Assembly (NCBI GenBank): GCA_021442155.1 | Contig: CM038221.1 | Coordinates: 42,355,648 to 42,419,647 of the forward strand | Direction: 5' to 3' | Origin: Cymbidium sinense | Taxonomy: Eukaryota > Streptophyta > Magnoliopsida > Asparagales > Orchidaceae | Length of the DNA: 64,000 bases | Notes under the pieces: generated by a model | What the model saw: the letters and a program-made list of their open reading frames with translations, nothing else | Told to the model about the DNA's origin: nothing | The model's database searches: none | Program-made: the position numbers and the translations under genes | Part shown: positions 47,301 to 62,300 of the stretch, in pieces | How positions within the stretch are numbered: position 1 is the first letter of the stretch | Layout: each line of letters opens with the position of its first letter

Positions 47301-50300
47301 ATAAGAGCTTAAAGCTAATCCTTAATGTAATCCAACTGAAATAGGAAAATTACCCTCATTGATATTAGCAAAAAAAATATTTTTTAAAACAAATAATATG
47401 CTGAAAACTCAATAAAATATTCATTGGATGCTAGTTTTGCTTATTTATTTCTCAGCATGTTTCTTGTATTACACTTCATGTGTTTACAAATTTTAATTGT
47501 ATATATTAATCAAAACATCAGAATGATGAACACTGATAATAATCAAATAATTTTATAACTTCATTTAATTTCATTTTATTATGTGCATGTCAAAACATTA
47601 AAGCAATGGACTTGCCTAACTTCTTTTAAATAAATAAGTATATATTTGTGTTAAAAATTTTGAAGTAAGCCATTAGGATAGTAGCATATCGTAATAAGGT
47701 TACCAAAATTCATTGAAGACTTAAAGCTCCCCACTATAAATCAAGTAATTTAACACTCCATGTCCCCTATGATAGGCAAAATTCTTGAAGAATATAATCC
47801 TAGAAAATAAACATCTATACAAAATCTAAAATGCTCAAAATGTCAGGACTTGGTGGTCAACCTCTTCGGATGAACAAAAACTTCAATTGTGCAAAAAAAT
47901 AAAAAAATAAAAAAATTTCTGAAAAGGAAAGCCTAAGCAAATCAAGTAAAGAAAATATACGAATTGACGATTCACAAATCTAGGGCCATGTATAATAATA
48001 ATAATCAATTTTTCAAAGTTATTGAGTCGTCCTTGCCAGCAAGCCAAAAGACAATCATATATGGAAGGCCCTCACTCCGTATAATTGATGACTGAGTTGG
48101 TATTTAAAAACTTCTCTAATTTGATTAAACTCAAAAATGCAATAAAAGATGACATCTAAACGATCCAAAAAAAAATATGATTGAACCAAATAAATTAATT
48201 CAACAGGACTTCACCATCAATCTGAGAATCATCCGATGATGGATTTGGTAATCAGAATATCATAACCAAAGAGCATTCTCGGCATAAAAAATATTCGTTG
48301 CATATATTTCAAGACAAGTGTTTTGAGCCGTATTCTGGATTCAAAGTAAGACCATAATTAAAGGGAACTCCATTAAAATTGAAGTCCCATTAGGAAAAAA
48401 AATAAAATAAAAATACAAAATTAAAAAAATTCAAGTAATTATCAACTACTTGCCACTTGGAGTAGCATCTCATCCAACCTCTACGCCAATTAACCAAAGA
48501 CAATATAATTTAAGTATAACTAAATCTCATAAAAAATTTATGTATATCATGTTTTTATGTATATCATGTGTTTTCATATGATCACACTTAAAAATCTCAA
48601 GCTTATGTGACACATGCTTTAAAGACCGAGTGATTAGCTTGATTGGGATAACACAACTATATGAAGGTTACGTCCTAGGCCTGTGATGTTTTATAATGGT
48701 TAAATTATATCAACGAGTAATGAGCCATAAGGTGAACTAAAAATGACAAAATCCTCTAATAGTCAAGGTAATCTTAAATTGACCCCTTAGACAAACTTTC
48801 CCCCCAAAAAGATTCCTATTAAATGGCATAATGCATGATTGCTAATAAGAAACTTCTGGCAGATTGAGTTGATAATGTTAACTAAGTAGACCAAGATGCA
48901 TAACAATCTAAGTGATGGAACCATAAGATTTTAATAAGTTCGTCATCATTTTGCTACCATCTACTCAAAACCAATTCCTCAATTTAAGTTCTCGCTATAA
49001 AAGGCAAAGCATAGCAGAGCTTATAAACTAGCCTTAATTGAGATCTCTTTCTCATGATCAATAGGCGTAATTAATTATAGGGGTTTATGCTTATGAGAAA
49101 TATCAAACCAAATCAATATGTCCTCATTGGAGGAAAAATGTTCAAGTAGTGAACTAATCTAATATTCCATTTGGCTTCCGAAAAAAATCAATCTAAAATG
49201 ACTCGACTAGTTCAACAAATCCATATGGGGATTCTAAGAGACACAATTTGTTTGCATATTATTTATATATCAAGCTAGGTTGCGCTTTCATAACACATCT
49301 ATCTTGTTTGTAATCATGTTCATGAGTCCAAAATAATTTTGATGATTATCTTGCTCAAAATGGTCAATTTAAAGAACATCAACAATGGTCTAATTGGTAA
49401 AATAAAAAGGATGCATATTTTGAAACTGAGCACAATGAAGTACTAATATAGGTTGGAACCCATCATTGCCTAATTAAAGGAATATGCTCGGATTACTTGG
49501 GACTATTCGTGGAATTATAGATTCTCTAAGAATAACTCACTTCATTCCATACTCCAAAACTACATATGCATATTGGACAAGAAAAATAATTTACAGTGTT
49601 ATCAAAATCCATAGTATAGAGAGATGTTGTATTTACTCATTATTTCTAGAACACTTGCTGAAAATTATTGAGTAATACCCTTCAGTATTCATCAATCATT
49701 TAGTCTAAATTTGATGATCAACTGTGAATATAAACTTACAAAATCTAATACAATGTTTTGTTGAAAAAAATCTAGGTGATGCGTCACCAAAAAATCCACC
49801 CAATCGGGCAAGAATCTCAATGCGTCGTGAGGTTGGATAACTTCTAGAATCAACTTCAGAATCATTAGAACTCAAATTTCAAAAAACTTATTGAAGCATT
49901 GAATATCTTGTTAAGATGAACTCAAAACAAGAAAGATGGTTTAATCTAAGTTCAAATGAGCCTAGATCAAATATTTTTAGAACAATTAAAAACTTTGACA
50001 TTAATTAGAAGACCAAATTATCTCCAAATCTTGCAAGTTTGGTCAAATCTAATGTCTCGATAAGACTAATCCAATGCGCTCAAAATAACTTGATCTTGAC
50101 ATCATTATCATACTCAAAAAATAACATATGATCAGGGAAATTACTCAAGGCCACCTGGAGTGTTTAGGATCTTGGGGACAAAATCTATAACTAAACACTC
50201 ATTTTTTACATGAGAGAACCCTTAGCTGAAGATTGACAAGAGTTCTAAAGCATGAAGAATCCAAGAGCACCTTCATTGGCAGACTATGATCATCGGACCA

Positions 50301-53300
50301 TCGTCCAAATAGTCATTAGGCTGCTACCAGATTGCAATAGTCGAACTGTTGTTGCATCATTGCCCAACACAGAGACACCACTCAACCATCAGACTGTCGT
50401 CCAGTTGTTACCAACTGAACCCCTCTCTATCACTATCACCTGATCGCTACCCATCTATTGTCGCTAGATCACCGGTCATTCACCATCATCAAACTTTCGT
50501 TCTTCAGACGTCATCGAACAATAGTAGCCTCCATTAGACTGTAGTCATTTAACCTCCACTATCGAACCATAGTCACTCTGCCACACCAGTTCGAACACCT
50601 TTTACTGGCTTTGTGTGTCTGTATATGTATGTATTATTTTTGTATACCAATCCCTTATTATCCGCACCAATTATCACATACCCTACATAGCAAAGGCAAA
50701 ACTATGTATCATAGTAAATCATAATGAATGTTTTTTGAAAAAGACTAAATCTCATTCCACAGCACAAGTCATCTCATTATTTCCAACTCTTGAAACTCTC
50801 AAAAGTTGGTGAGGGTTAAAGTCTATGTAAAAGCAACTTTTATTTATAAGCTCAAGTTCATTTTAAATATTTATTATTGGTTATTCATCTAAATATTTTT
50901 GTATGCAGTTATTTGAATTGTACATATATGCATCTCTTTCTTCATAATAAATACAATATTTTTTCTACAAGTCTCAAAACTAAAAATTGACAAAAATTGA
51001 ATCAAACTGAAATCGATTGAAACCAAAAGAATAAATTTATTTTAGATTATAATGATTTCTATTTAGTTTAGATAAACCGACATCAATGGTTTGCTTCAAA
51101 AAATTGACAAACCCACTGAATCAAATCAAGCTTATCCCTATGTTATAGATTTCCTTCCTAATATGTTTATTAGACATATTTCAAAGATTGAAGATATATT
51201 TGTTATATCAAGAAACATTTGAACCTAAAGAATTTCACGTTAATTTTTTTGCAGCTGAGATTACTATTATAGTTGTTTACACAAATCCCATCAATCAGTA
51301 GGTCTCCCTATTTAGAATTTGAAAGCATAATTTCAATTAAAGTAATATTACAAAAAAAAGTTGAGCACAAATTTATAGTCATGTAGAAAAAAGGCATCCT
51401 TTGGATGAAATACTACAAAACCTAACATTAACCTTGACTCTCACGACGTCCTTCACACCTCAAATCGTTTAGTCCTTTGAATAGGCCAAATCAGCCCACA
51501 AAATCCCAAGCAGCTATAGATAAATTACTAAAATCAAACTAAGTCATAAAATATCTAAATTGAACAAATATTTTTAAATGATTTTTAATTATGATCAAAT
51601 TTTATATAATTTTTTATTTAGATTATTATATTATAATTTATCATCTCTTTGATAATAATAGATTTAATTAGAAGTTTGTTTGGTTTGGGTAGGATTAGAA
51701 CAATATTTAAAATTTTGGCCTTTTATAATGATATTTCTATAAGAAAATCAATGAGGTATACGTACATTATGACTATTAATTAAATAATTAAATGAGTGAA
51801 ATTATTTGTGGCCAATTGAGTGACCTAAATCAAGCTACATATGTGGATCACTACAAGTTATGTATGAGTTTTCCCAAACCACCTTTATGTGAAAAAGTCA
51901 CAATACTACCAATATTGAGTAAAAGGCAAGAATAATTAATAGGAATACAGACTATTAGCATAAATGATAAAAACAACGTATGTCAAGTTCAAAATCTATA
52001 ATATCTTTTGAGATTGACTGATGGGTTGAAATAAAAGTTGGACATTCTTCATCAGAATACTACAAATGGGTAACACGATTTAAATCTCAGTTAGGAAAAA
52101 AGTACAGACAGTATGGTACCTTTTATCAGCAAATATCATCATTCCATAATCTGCTTTTGAGCGAATTACACGGCCAACACATTGAGCAGCTTGCCTCTGC
52201 CAAATTTAGTCCAGGGCATTATGAGGCATAGTAAACTAGAAAAAAGCCTCACTATGGAAGTACCAAAGTATATGAACAAATAAAATCATATGGATCAAGA
52301 TGAAAATTAAGTACCAAAGCATCAAACGTCAAGAAATCACCCTCCTTAATTTGAAATGTGTCTCGCAAATACTCTAACCGAGCAATCAAGATTCTTGAAA
52401 GAACATGCACCAGTAAGAAAAGTAAAAAATAATATAAAATCTGAATAAACAAAGAATGATTTAGAAGCATTTTACACTAAATTATCTTAAGTACAAACTT
52501 TTCCTACACAGAAATAATCTTACAATAAAGTATCTTAAAAGTAGGAAATTTCTCATTTATAGAAAATTTAGCAGGATATGAATGTAGACAAACAAGGATT
52601 AGTGAAGCGTACCTGCTAAGAGTATATTGGAAAGGGACACCAAACATGATCACAAGTCTACCATAATGTCTATCAAAGTCAATGCCTTCAGCCACTTTAC
52701 CCCTGAAAAAATTGAGAAATGTGTCCAACAGTTAAGTTTCTAGAAAATAAAAGGAAATTCTTTGTGATGCTAGATGATATGAGCAGGTTAGTCCAGTATG
52801 TGTAAGTTAAACAAAAATCATGGAAGGTTTATACCACTTGAAAATTTTAGAAATAATCTCGCTTTTTCTGCATACCTTTAACAAAAGAACTTTATATCAG
52901 ACTATTATAAATAGTCTAAGGCAAGAAAAACACCGTCAATTGTGCAATAAACTAAACGCCTTCTTCCACTACTGATATAAACCTTACTAAATAACCTGGA
53001 AAACGAACATAAGAAGCTGACAAGGGATAAGAATTATTAACACAAAGTAACCCATGATGTAATTAGAAGAGATTATGATTTGAGCTTGCAGAAATGTAAA
53101 TAAGGCTAGTTGTGTTGACAAATCATGGAAGTATGGATATCCACTGCAGCAACAACACTGCAAACCACGCTGTTGTTTTGGTTTTTGAACAACAGAGCGG
53201 TGGCATCTTATGACATAACCAAGGCATGAGGTAGCTATTTGTAGATGGGAATGTGGGATTAGATTTAAATTTGGATGGGAGGCCGAAAATAGGAGTATGG

Positions 53301-56300
53301 CTAAAGAGGAGTGGAAGCAGATCCTTTTCTGCAGTAAAGGCAGTGTGGTGGATGACCTGAAGTAGGCTGAAGATAGGCACACGCTGCCAAGAGAAAGTGC
53401 ATGCGCTCCTGTAGCCTTTCAAAGGGACTAGGGAATGAAGATTTAGTTGGGAGAGGGAAAAAAATTCAAAGTGGGTGTTTGCAAAATAAAAAATAAAAAA
53501 GGGGAAGAGTGAGAAGATCGAACCCTGGGCTCAACCACTCCCAACATCCGCCACACAACACCCATGACCATGAGCGGACCAGACATTGTCAAAGGCGGAG
53601 GGGAGGGAGGGGGGAGGAGTGGCTTGAGTAGTTAGAGCTTTACCTCTATAAAAAGGGAGCGGGGTTGACTCAAGGCTTTAGCCTTGAGAGACCGAGAGCA
53701 AGAAAGAAAGTTGAAAAAAGAGGGAGTCAGAGCAACGGCTTGTCTGCAGATTAGAGGCTATCATGAGAGAGAAATAAAGTGAGAGAGTGAGGCAGAGAGA
53801 TTGAATGAGAAAAAGATAGTCATGAGAATCTCTCTCATGTGCATGTGTGACCCTGTTGTCTCAAGAAAAAAAAAGTGTTGGCTTTTTGAGGAATTTTTTA
53901 AATTCCTTCTTAGGTATATAATGGAACAAATGATCATTAATTTTGAAATCCATTAAAGAACTTTTACTTGCAGGTCTTAAAATTTGAAGCCCGTGCATAT
54001 TAATCATAGGATTGACCAAAATAATTATCAAAAATCTTTGTCGTCGATCTTGAGTCCGGCAAGAAACAAAATCCTCCCTTTGTTAATCGTAAGTCCAGAG
54101 CAAAAGAGAAGAGCGCATCGATCATGCTTGAAATCATAAAATATAGTATTGCTAAGGTAGTTATGTTGTTGAAAATTCACAAATATATATATATATATAA
54201 ATATAACTCCCTTAATAAAGTCAAACAAATAAAAAAGAAGAAGAGAGATAAAATAAGCCATCGTGAAGCAACAAAATTATTCATGTGAAAAATCAAAAAA
54301 TTAAAACTAAGGAATCAAATATTGAACTATTAAATGTAACCAAACTATATTCTCTCCTTCTCACTCGCATAAAAATAATTTGATTTAATCAAGATTGTAA
54401 ATTAAAGACCCAAACCTAAATCATTAATACCCCTGGTGATTTTAAGTGTATTAACAAAATAATAGAATTATCTCGCTCACAAGGGGATTTTCATAAAATC
54501 CACAAAAGTAAAAAAAAAAAATCCAACCTTAGGAATAAGAATGCCTACGCGAACGCAATCGCGAACAATTATTGATTGTGCAATTGATCAAGCACAACAT
54601 GTCAAGGACCCGAGTGCAATACAAAAGTTCTCTATAAAAATCAAAACAACCTCGACAATCTAAAGATTGTCTCGCCTATAGATTGAAATTAAAATTGAGA
54701 TTAAAATTCACTATTCGCATTCCAATGGATGTAAGCTGAAACTATATTCTCAAGGCGGACTCCACTTCTATCTAGGGATTTCAAATGGTTCTAAGTCATG
54801 CCAATAAAACATAACACTGATTGTAAGCCCCATCCAAATTAAAAAATTCTCACCTAAAAGACAAAACCATTAGACCCACTAACTAAGCAAACTTATAAAG
54901 TGAGTTTAGCCCTAACAAACCATATAATTAGTTATGACGGCTTACGTTCATAGGAAGTAAGACTCAAATCTAAATAAACCCTAATATAAATGTTAGGAGA
55001 AATCTAGTTCAATAAATAATTTTATGTCTTATGAAGAACAAACTCCAAAAAGTTTAGATAACAAAGATCGGTTGTTTTTCTTGAGTGATCAGTGGGGTGG
55101 AAGATTCAGTCCAAACCAAGGGAAGAAGACTGGGCTACAGAAGCGCATATGGTGATTTTCAATCTAAGGCAACCCACCCAAGGCTTGGATAACTCTTTTC
55201 TAAAGAGAGAAGGTAAGAAATTAACAAAAACAATAGGGAACCTAGCACAGCAAATTATCATGTACGATCCAAAAAAAAAAAAAAACTAACACAAGGTTCA
55301 ACAAATGCAATGAAAATCTCATCACTAATATTATGCTCATTAAAATGCGAAGGCACAACAGGAAGTGCCATATTTATCAAAAATAAATAGCACAAACTCC
55401 TTGTGGAGCCATAGCACACAAGACATAGCATAACACGTGGCATTCTAAATATGGCATAAAATATTTAAAAAATAAAAATTAATATGAAAGACTTAAATTT
55501 AAAGATAGAATATCATGATATTAAAAATAACAAAAACAATGGTTAAGTTTCAAGTGCTAAACACATCAATTGCTTAAACATTTTAACAAAATAGGTTTAA
55601 TAATTCATGCAACACTCAACATGAACAAATGATAGATGTGAATTCATAAAAAAACCCCAAATGATTGGGATAAGATTAATAATGATAATGATGATATTCA
55701 TCATATTTTTAAAAAAAAGCTTAGAATTATGTTGATTAATGATGAAGAAAGCTCTGAATTTAAACATTATACTCCTTTAATTATGATATAAAGCTAAGAT
55801 CAATCATACACATGCATGACCCATTGAAGCAATGAGAATCCTAACATTCAATATGAATCAATAACATAATAATATGAAAATTAAAAAAGTTTACCGGCCA
55901 AACAACTATCAAAACTCAACTTATGATAAAACAACAACAACAACAACAACAAGCCTTTATCCCACTACATGGGATAAGCTACATGAATCCTTTTGCGCCA
56001 TTGCCCTATTAAGTATCAAATTCTCATTTAATTTTATTAAAATTAGGTCATTTTTTATACATTCTAGCCAAGTCTTTTTAGGTCTATCTTAACATTTCTT
56101 AATATAGGCCGAATTTAATACATCTATTCTCCTAACTAAGTCATTACATGACTGACATTTTGTGTAACCAAACCAATTAAGGTAACTCTCTCAAATCATA
56201 TCTGCCACTAGAGCAACTCCAACCTTTTCACATATATATATATTCATTTTGAATTTATCTCTAATTATAAAGCCATTCATACACCTGAGCATCCTCATCT

Positions 56301-59300
56301 CTTCAACACTTAAATTTAAACTTTTGTTTTCCTGGCAACTATTCTCTCCATAAAGTATTGCAGGTCTCACCAACATCTTACAAAATTTTTCCTTAAGTCT
56401 GAGTGACACTATTCTATCACACAACAAGTCCAATGCATTCTTGTACATCAACCATCCAACTTATATTCTATTATCCCCATCTATTTCACCATCACTTTGA
56501 ACAATAGACCTTAGATATCTAAAACTTTCACTCTTTTTAATGATTTGATCATCCATTGTCATAGTCTCACCACTAGGTCTTTTACAATTAAAATTGCACT
56601 CAATGTATTCAATTTTAGATCTACTCAAATGAAAGTCTTTAGACTCTAACATTGACCTCCATAATTGAAGTTTCATTTGAAGTCCCTCTCTAGTCTTATC
56701 AACAAGAAGGATATCATCAACAAAGATCATGCACCAAGGTAAATCCACCACTTGTAAATAAGAACATCCATACCTAAACAAAAAGATATGAACATGAGGC
56801 CGATCATTAACGTAATCCAATTGAACTAGGAATATATTTGGTCAATCCTCTTTGAGTTTGAACACAAGTAATAGCTCTATTATATATATCCTTAATGACT
56901 TGAATATAAGTAATAATATATATATCCATAATTTTAATGTATGCCACATTAATTTAATTCTTATATAGTTTGCACACTCGTGTATCAACTTTATTCTTAT
57001 AAATAAAAACTAACAAATTATTTCACCACTCATTCAGCATCTTTTTAGGTTTTAAATTAATATTGATAGTAAGCCAAAAAATTCCTTGATTTTCTAAGCA
57101 TTTCTACACTTCTATTGTAATATCATCAGGTTCTATTAACTTTTCACACTTATTTTTCTTTAACGCTTCTCCAATTTCAATTTTACTAATATAAAAATCT
57201 TTAATTTCATTTAGGTCACTAAAGTTAATCATATTCTCGCTACTTTCATTAAAAAATTTATCAAAACATCTCATTTACCTATGTTGAATATACTCTTCTA
57301 GAAAATCACTTTCTGATCTTCATCCTTAAAATATATCTCTTTTTAGTATTCAATTTATTATATAAATCACTAAATATTAAATTCTTTGCATCACAAGTTT
57401 TCGTAGAATCCCTATAGGCCACTTTATACCTTTCACAATTCTTCAAACTTTTACAATTCAACCAATATTTATAACAAAAATTTTTTATTTTTTTATTTTT
57501 ACTTTTTTTTGCATATTTTGACTCCACCACTAATTATTTTTATTAAGACGGGCTTTTTCTTTTGATTCTTAAAGCATATTTTTTGCAACTTTCCTAACCT
57601 CACTATTTTTTTCACATAATATTGGCTTCTTCATGAATATCTCAAATTTTAAAATCCTATAACTTACTCTTAAAAATATTTTTATTAGCATTCTTTAAAT
57701 ACCCCCATCTAATCATAAGAAAATATTCTTATTTATTTTTCATCTTTCAACTCTTCATCTTAAAATTCAAAATCAGTGGTCAATATTGAGTACTTAAACT
57801 TTCACTTGGAATGACCATACAATCTTTACAATATAAATGTTCTATTTTCCTTATCAAAAAATTATCATTTTGCATTTTACTATGTTCATTCTTGTAAGTG
57901 ATAATATGTTAATCTCTTTTCTTAAATAAATTATTAACAATTTTCGAATTATAAGCTAAAGTAAAATTCAATATGGTCCTATCTTCGCCATTAGTCACTT
58001 CAAACTCATAGCACAATGAATGCTTTTAAAATCTTATTACTCTACCAACATATTCATTTAAATCTCCTCCAATAAATATTCTTTCTTCAAGAAGTATCAT
58101 TTGTATTAATCTCTCTACGTCATTCTAAAAATTTTTTTGAAGCATACATCAAACCTACTTGAGAAACACTTATAATATTAATAATTTTAGCATGAATAAC
58201 AGTTTTAAAGCTATAATTATATCTTCAAACCTATTAATTTTCACAACATTATCCTTCAATATAATCACACTTACACCATTTTTAGTACAACCCTATCTAA
58301 ATATCAAAGTTTAAAAACTTAAACGATCAATCTCCTCAGTCTTCTCTCAAACCTATTTAGTTTCTTGAATACATAAGATATTTATCCTCCTATTTATGAA
58401 CCATAATATCTATTAATTTATTAATTTACCTATATAAGTACCTATATGCCAAATTTTTATTCTAATTCGAAATCCATGAACTAACTTCTTTGCTCACACA
58501 TATCCCATTGCATACTTTTCACTATATTCAGGTCATACATCACATCGCTTCTAAGAAATGCCCTAGCATTAATACAATGTATTAAATGATTCACGTCATA
58601 TTTTTTTTGATAAATTTTACGATGGTTGTTGACTACCTAATGAAACTTTTTCATGATAAAAGAAAATTTTAAAAAGAAGATCACTTCAACTTCAATAATA
58701 CTTGCTCAATCGTGTTGCAACTATGATAAAATTAACCATCATTTAACAAAAGAAAAATATTTGATCTAAATAAAAAAATCAATTTTTGTAGTGTATTAAA
58801 GGCTTAAAAAGAAAGCAAGCACGTCAAAGGCGAGGGAGCTGATCTAGACAACTCAAGTGATGAAGAAAGTTTAGGATACCTCAAGCTTCATGAACAACAC
58901 TTTTACGCCGTTTCTTTGATCAATGCCTTCCTTAACAAGATTAGCTCGCTAATCCCATGAACTCTTATTCTTATTCACATGGCTAGTTTGATGTCTTCCA
59001 TAGCAAGATCTTATCGCACCTTCTCAAACAAGCTCACATCACCTTCATCACTTCTTTGCCCTCAACGGTGTTGAGATTTTGGGACAATTTTTAGAGAAGG
59101 TGTCGGTCCTTTTACATATTAGGTTATGGAGAACACTGCATTAGATTAAGAGAATTTGAGAGAAATTTCAATTTTTAATATTAATTAATAAAATAAAAAG
59201 TTTAATGATTTATATAAATTAATATCATTCATGAATTATTTTAATTAAATATATGTTATCATAATGAATTATTGAGTAAAATTGTAAATTGTTAACTAAT

Positions 59301-62300
59301 TAGTAATTAAGATAATTAATTATTTATTAGAATATTGATCTATGATAACTATAAAAAATACAAAAGAGTCTTAATCAAACTTCTTAATAAGTTTATCAAC
59401 AATTTTAAAAAAAAAATTAAATTATTAAATAATATGCACATAATATTAAAATCAAATTCAAGCTCTAGTCAAAATGCAATGTACCATAAGCTATAGCCTG
59501 CATCATTTTAGCCCACCATGCCTCGCCATACAAATGGAGTAGTGCACCATCTAAATGGCATAGGGTGTGCAATGCACCATGCCATGCACCATGATGCACA
59601 CTCTTCGATGCTATTGATATATATGGAGTAGTGCACCATGTAAATAGCATGGGGTGTGCAATACACCATGCCATGCACCATGATGGACACTCTGTGTGTG
59701 TGTGTGTATGTATGTCTGCATGTATGTATGCATGCATGCCTATAAATTATGATTAATGTTTTTATGTTGCAACTCACCTTAGATTGCATTAATATACCCT
59801 AGCTCTTAAACCATACAATATCAATAACAAACTGTCAATATTGAAACAACCATAAACTTTTCATGTTCAATGGAAAATATAGTGCATAAGCATAGCTTCC
59901 TATTATTCAAATAATAAGATAAACACTGACAACTCTCAAATAGAGTTCATCTATTTTAAGTAGAAAACAATCAAGCTATATGCAAACTAAAATATAATCA
60001 CCTTCTTTGAATGCAAAATCAATTATGCATAAATTAGCTAAAAACTTTATATATTTTTATTATGTAGCAACATCTTTTTCAGCCTCAGCAACTTAAAAGA
60101 ATGATTTACAAAACATCAAAATATGCAAGGTGTAATAAGCATCTTAAGTGAAATTCCATCAATCAAGATTTAACTGTTATTTTACTAACAGAATTGTCAT
60201 ATATAAAAAACTTTAAATATATAAAAAAATCAACTGTTGGAAAGCATAAATCACATTTCCTCATGAAGATTGTTGGATGCCAACCACCCACCTCAAACTA
60301 ATTGTAGGTTACTAATGGGAAATTTTCATAAGATTTTCTAATAATGGCCGATAAATTTAATATCAAAATTAGAAATAAAGGTGTGGGCTCCAAAAATTCA
60401 TGTTGTGCCTCTCATTGAAAAAAGTTTTGATTTCTCCTGATCAAACTCTAAAAAGTAGATTACTCAGAGATTTCATCTTGATTTTATGAGAACTTTAGAT
60501 CTGATTCCAAATTTCTCATAAGCATGAGCATATATGATTAATTGCCCCTTCAAAGGATGAGAGTACTTTTGATTAAGGCTAGTCATTAGGTAGCTAATTA
60601 TTTAGCATATAATAGCAGCAATATAAATTTAAAGTTGATGAAATTCATCACCCATTAGTTTGAAGCGAATGATGAGGGAAATCAGGACGAGCCCAATCAA
60701 GATCACATGATTCTATGATTCGGGGATATTATGATCCCTAGTCTACTTAGTCAAAAGAGATCATCAATACAACCTAACCAAAGGATCCTTATCAACAACC
60801 ATAGTTCGTTGTCCAAGAAAATCATACAGATTTAGAATTGATGTTTGTTAAAGGGGACAAATATAAATCAATTTTAACTAACATAAAATTTTATATCCTA
60901 TCAAATGCAAATTATGATTGACAACTCAAGGAGCAAGGACATTAGCGAACTTGTAGGCTACAGCTATGATTGTAATTTAATAATATAACTTGTGATGAAC
61001 CATCCGGATAAATAGCATTGGTCCTAATCAATATTTTTTCGTGGTGTCAATTAATGACAAAATCATGCAGATAGAGAACATATACCGGCATGAGTTGATT
61101 TGAGTGTGATCATAAATATGTATTTGATACAACCTTGACTCTTTGTGAGCTTAGATTAATCTTTAAATCTATTACCCTTAATAAACCGTTGTGGAAAATT
61201 GATGGACTTTTGAACTTTTGAGTGATAAATTCCTTTTAGACATGTAAATTTCAATATTTTCTTATAACTTTGATATTTTTATTATCACTTAAGCCAAAAG
61301 TGATTTAAACAAAAACTTAAGAAAATTTTGGTAAAAGTTCCCTTTGATTGAGATTAACTTTCAATGCATCCATCATCGAGGGAAATATCCATTTGAATCA
61401 TTAAATTTGTCTGATTGAACTTTACCAACTCTACAAATTTACTTACAAAAGATTGGGCTCACAATTTAGTGTAAAACTTTATTTAAATATTTATTGCGCT
61501 ACAAACCTTATTGATTTTATTTTGTAGAGAAGATTGAATCTCTAAATTAGAATTGATGATTATGTTTTTTATTTCAAAATTTGAGAACTTATATTTAAAC
61601 TAATCTTAATTGAATTATTGCTCAAAATCTTCGATCTCATCGACTCTTATTGCTTTAGGGAGAAGTAGGATCAGACTAACCAAATAGGAGCTATCATATT
61701 GACAATGCAACCAATTTGGGAGTGTGCATATACATCAACGTGTAGGAGTGAATTTTAAAAGATGTGTAGATTCTTTAAAATGATTGTTGACTTGATTTAT
61801 CAAAATATTTGAACATTTTTTAATGTGGAGACAAATTCAAGCTTATTTTATTTTTAACCAGCACAACATTCTCAAATCATATATTTGAACATTCAGCACA
61901 TAGGTCAGAGCACATGCTGGTATTCAATATCTTAATATGCTTGTACTAGTTTTGATGCTCTAATATAATAAATTTTAAAAACATTTTAATGCATCTACAC
62001 ATTGCACATGTACTCTTTCAATACACTTAACATACTTTTTAAAACAATAATTTGAAGTTATAAGTTTTCTTTCAATAGATGTCATATTTTCTACAATTCT
62101 TATAAATTTCAGTGTACTTTCATAGTACACTTGTATGGTTTTAGAGACACTATATGATTTGCAGCTATATAAATTCAGTTGTTTATGCTTTTGCTAGTGA
62201 GTACAATTTCCTTAAAATACATACAAAGCTTTTATTTTTAAAACAATAATCTTATGTTTGTTTCACAAGTTCCATGGTGATTATTTAGACATTTAAGAGT

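Noticed and set aside
52987..53422. 99-131 residue frames in the XPD intron as an exon or nested gene
   Set aside because: No recognisable domain, no suitable splice phase with neighbouring XPD exons, and no similarity to XPD.
53615..53690. tRNA-like sequence as a tRNA gene
   Set aside because: An A-box-like word is present, but the following GGTTGACTC is a poor B box and no cloverleaf could be formed. It may be a SINE head or an LTR promoter.
59465..59789. Minus-strand frames with repeated [11 protein letters not shown]
   Set aside because: The protein repeat is only the translation of the 89-bp DNA duplication.
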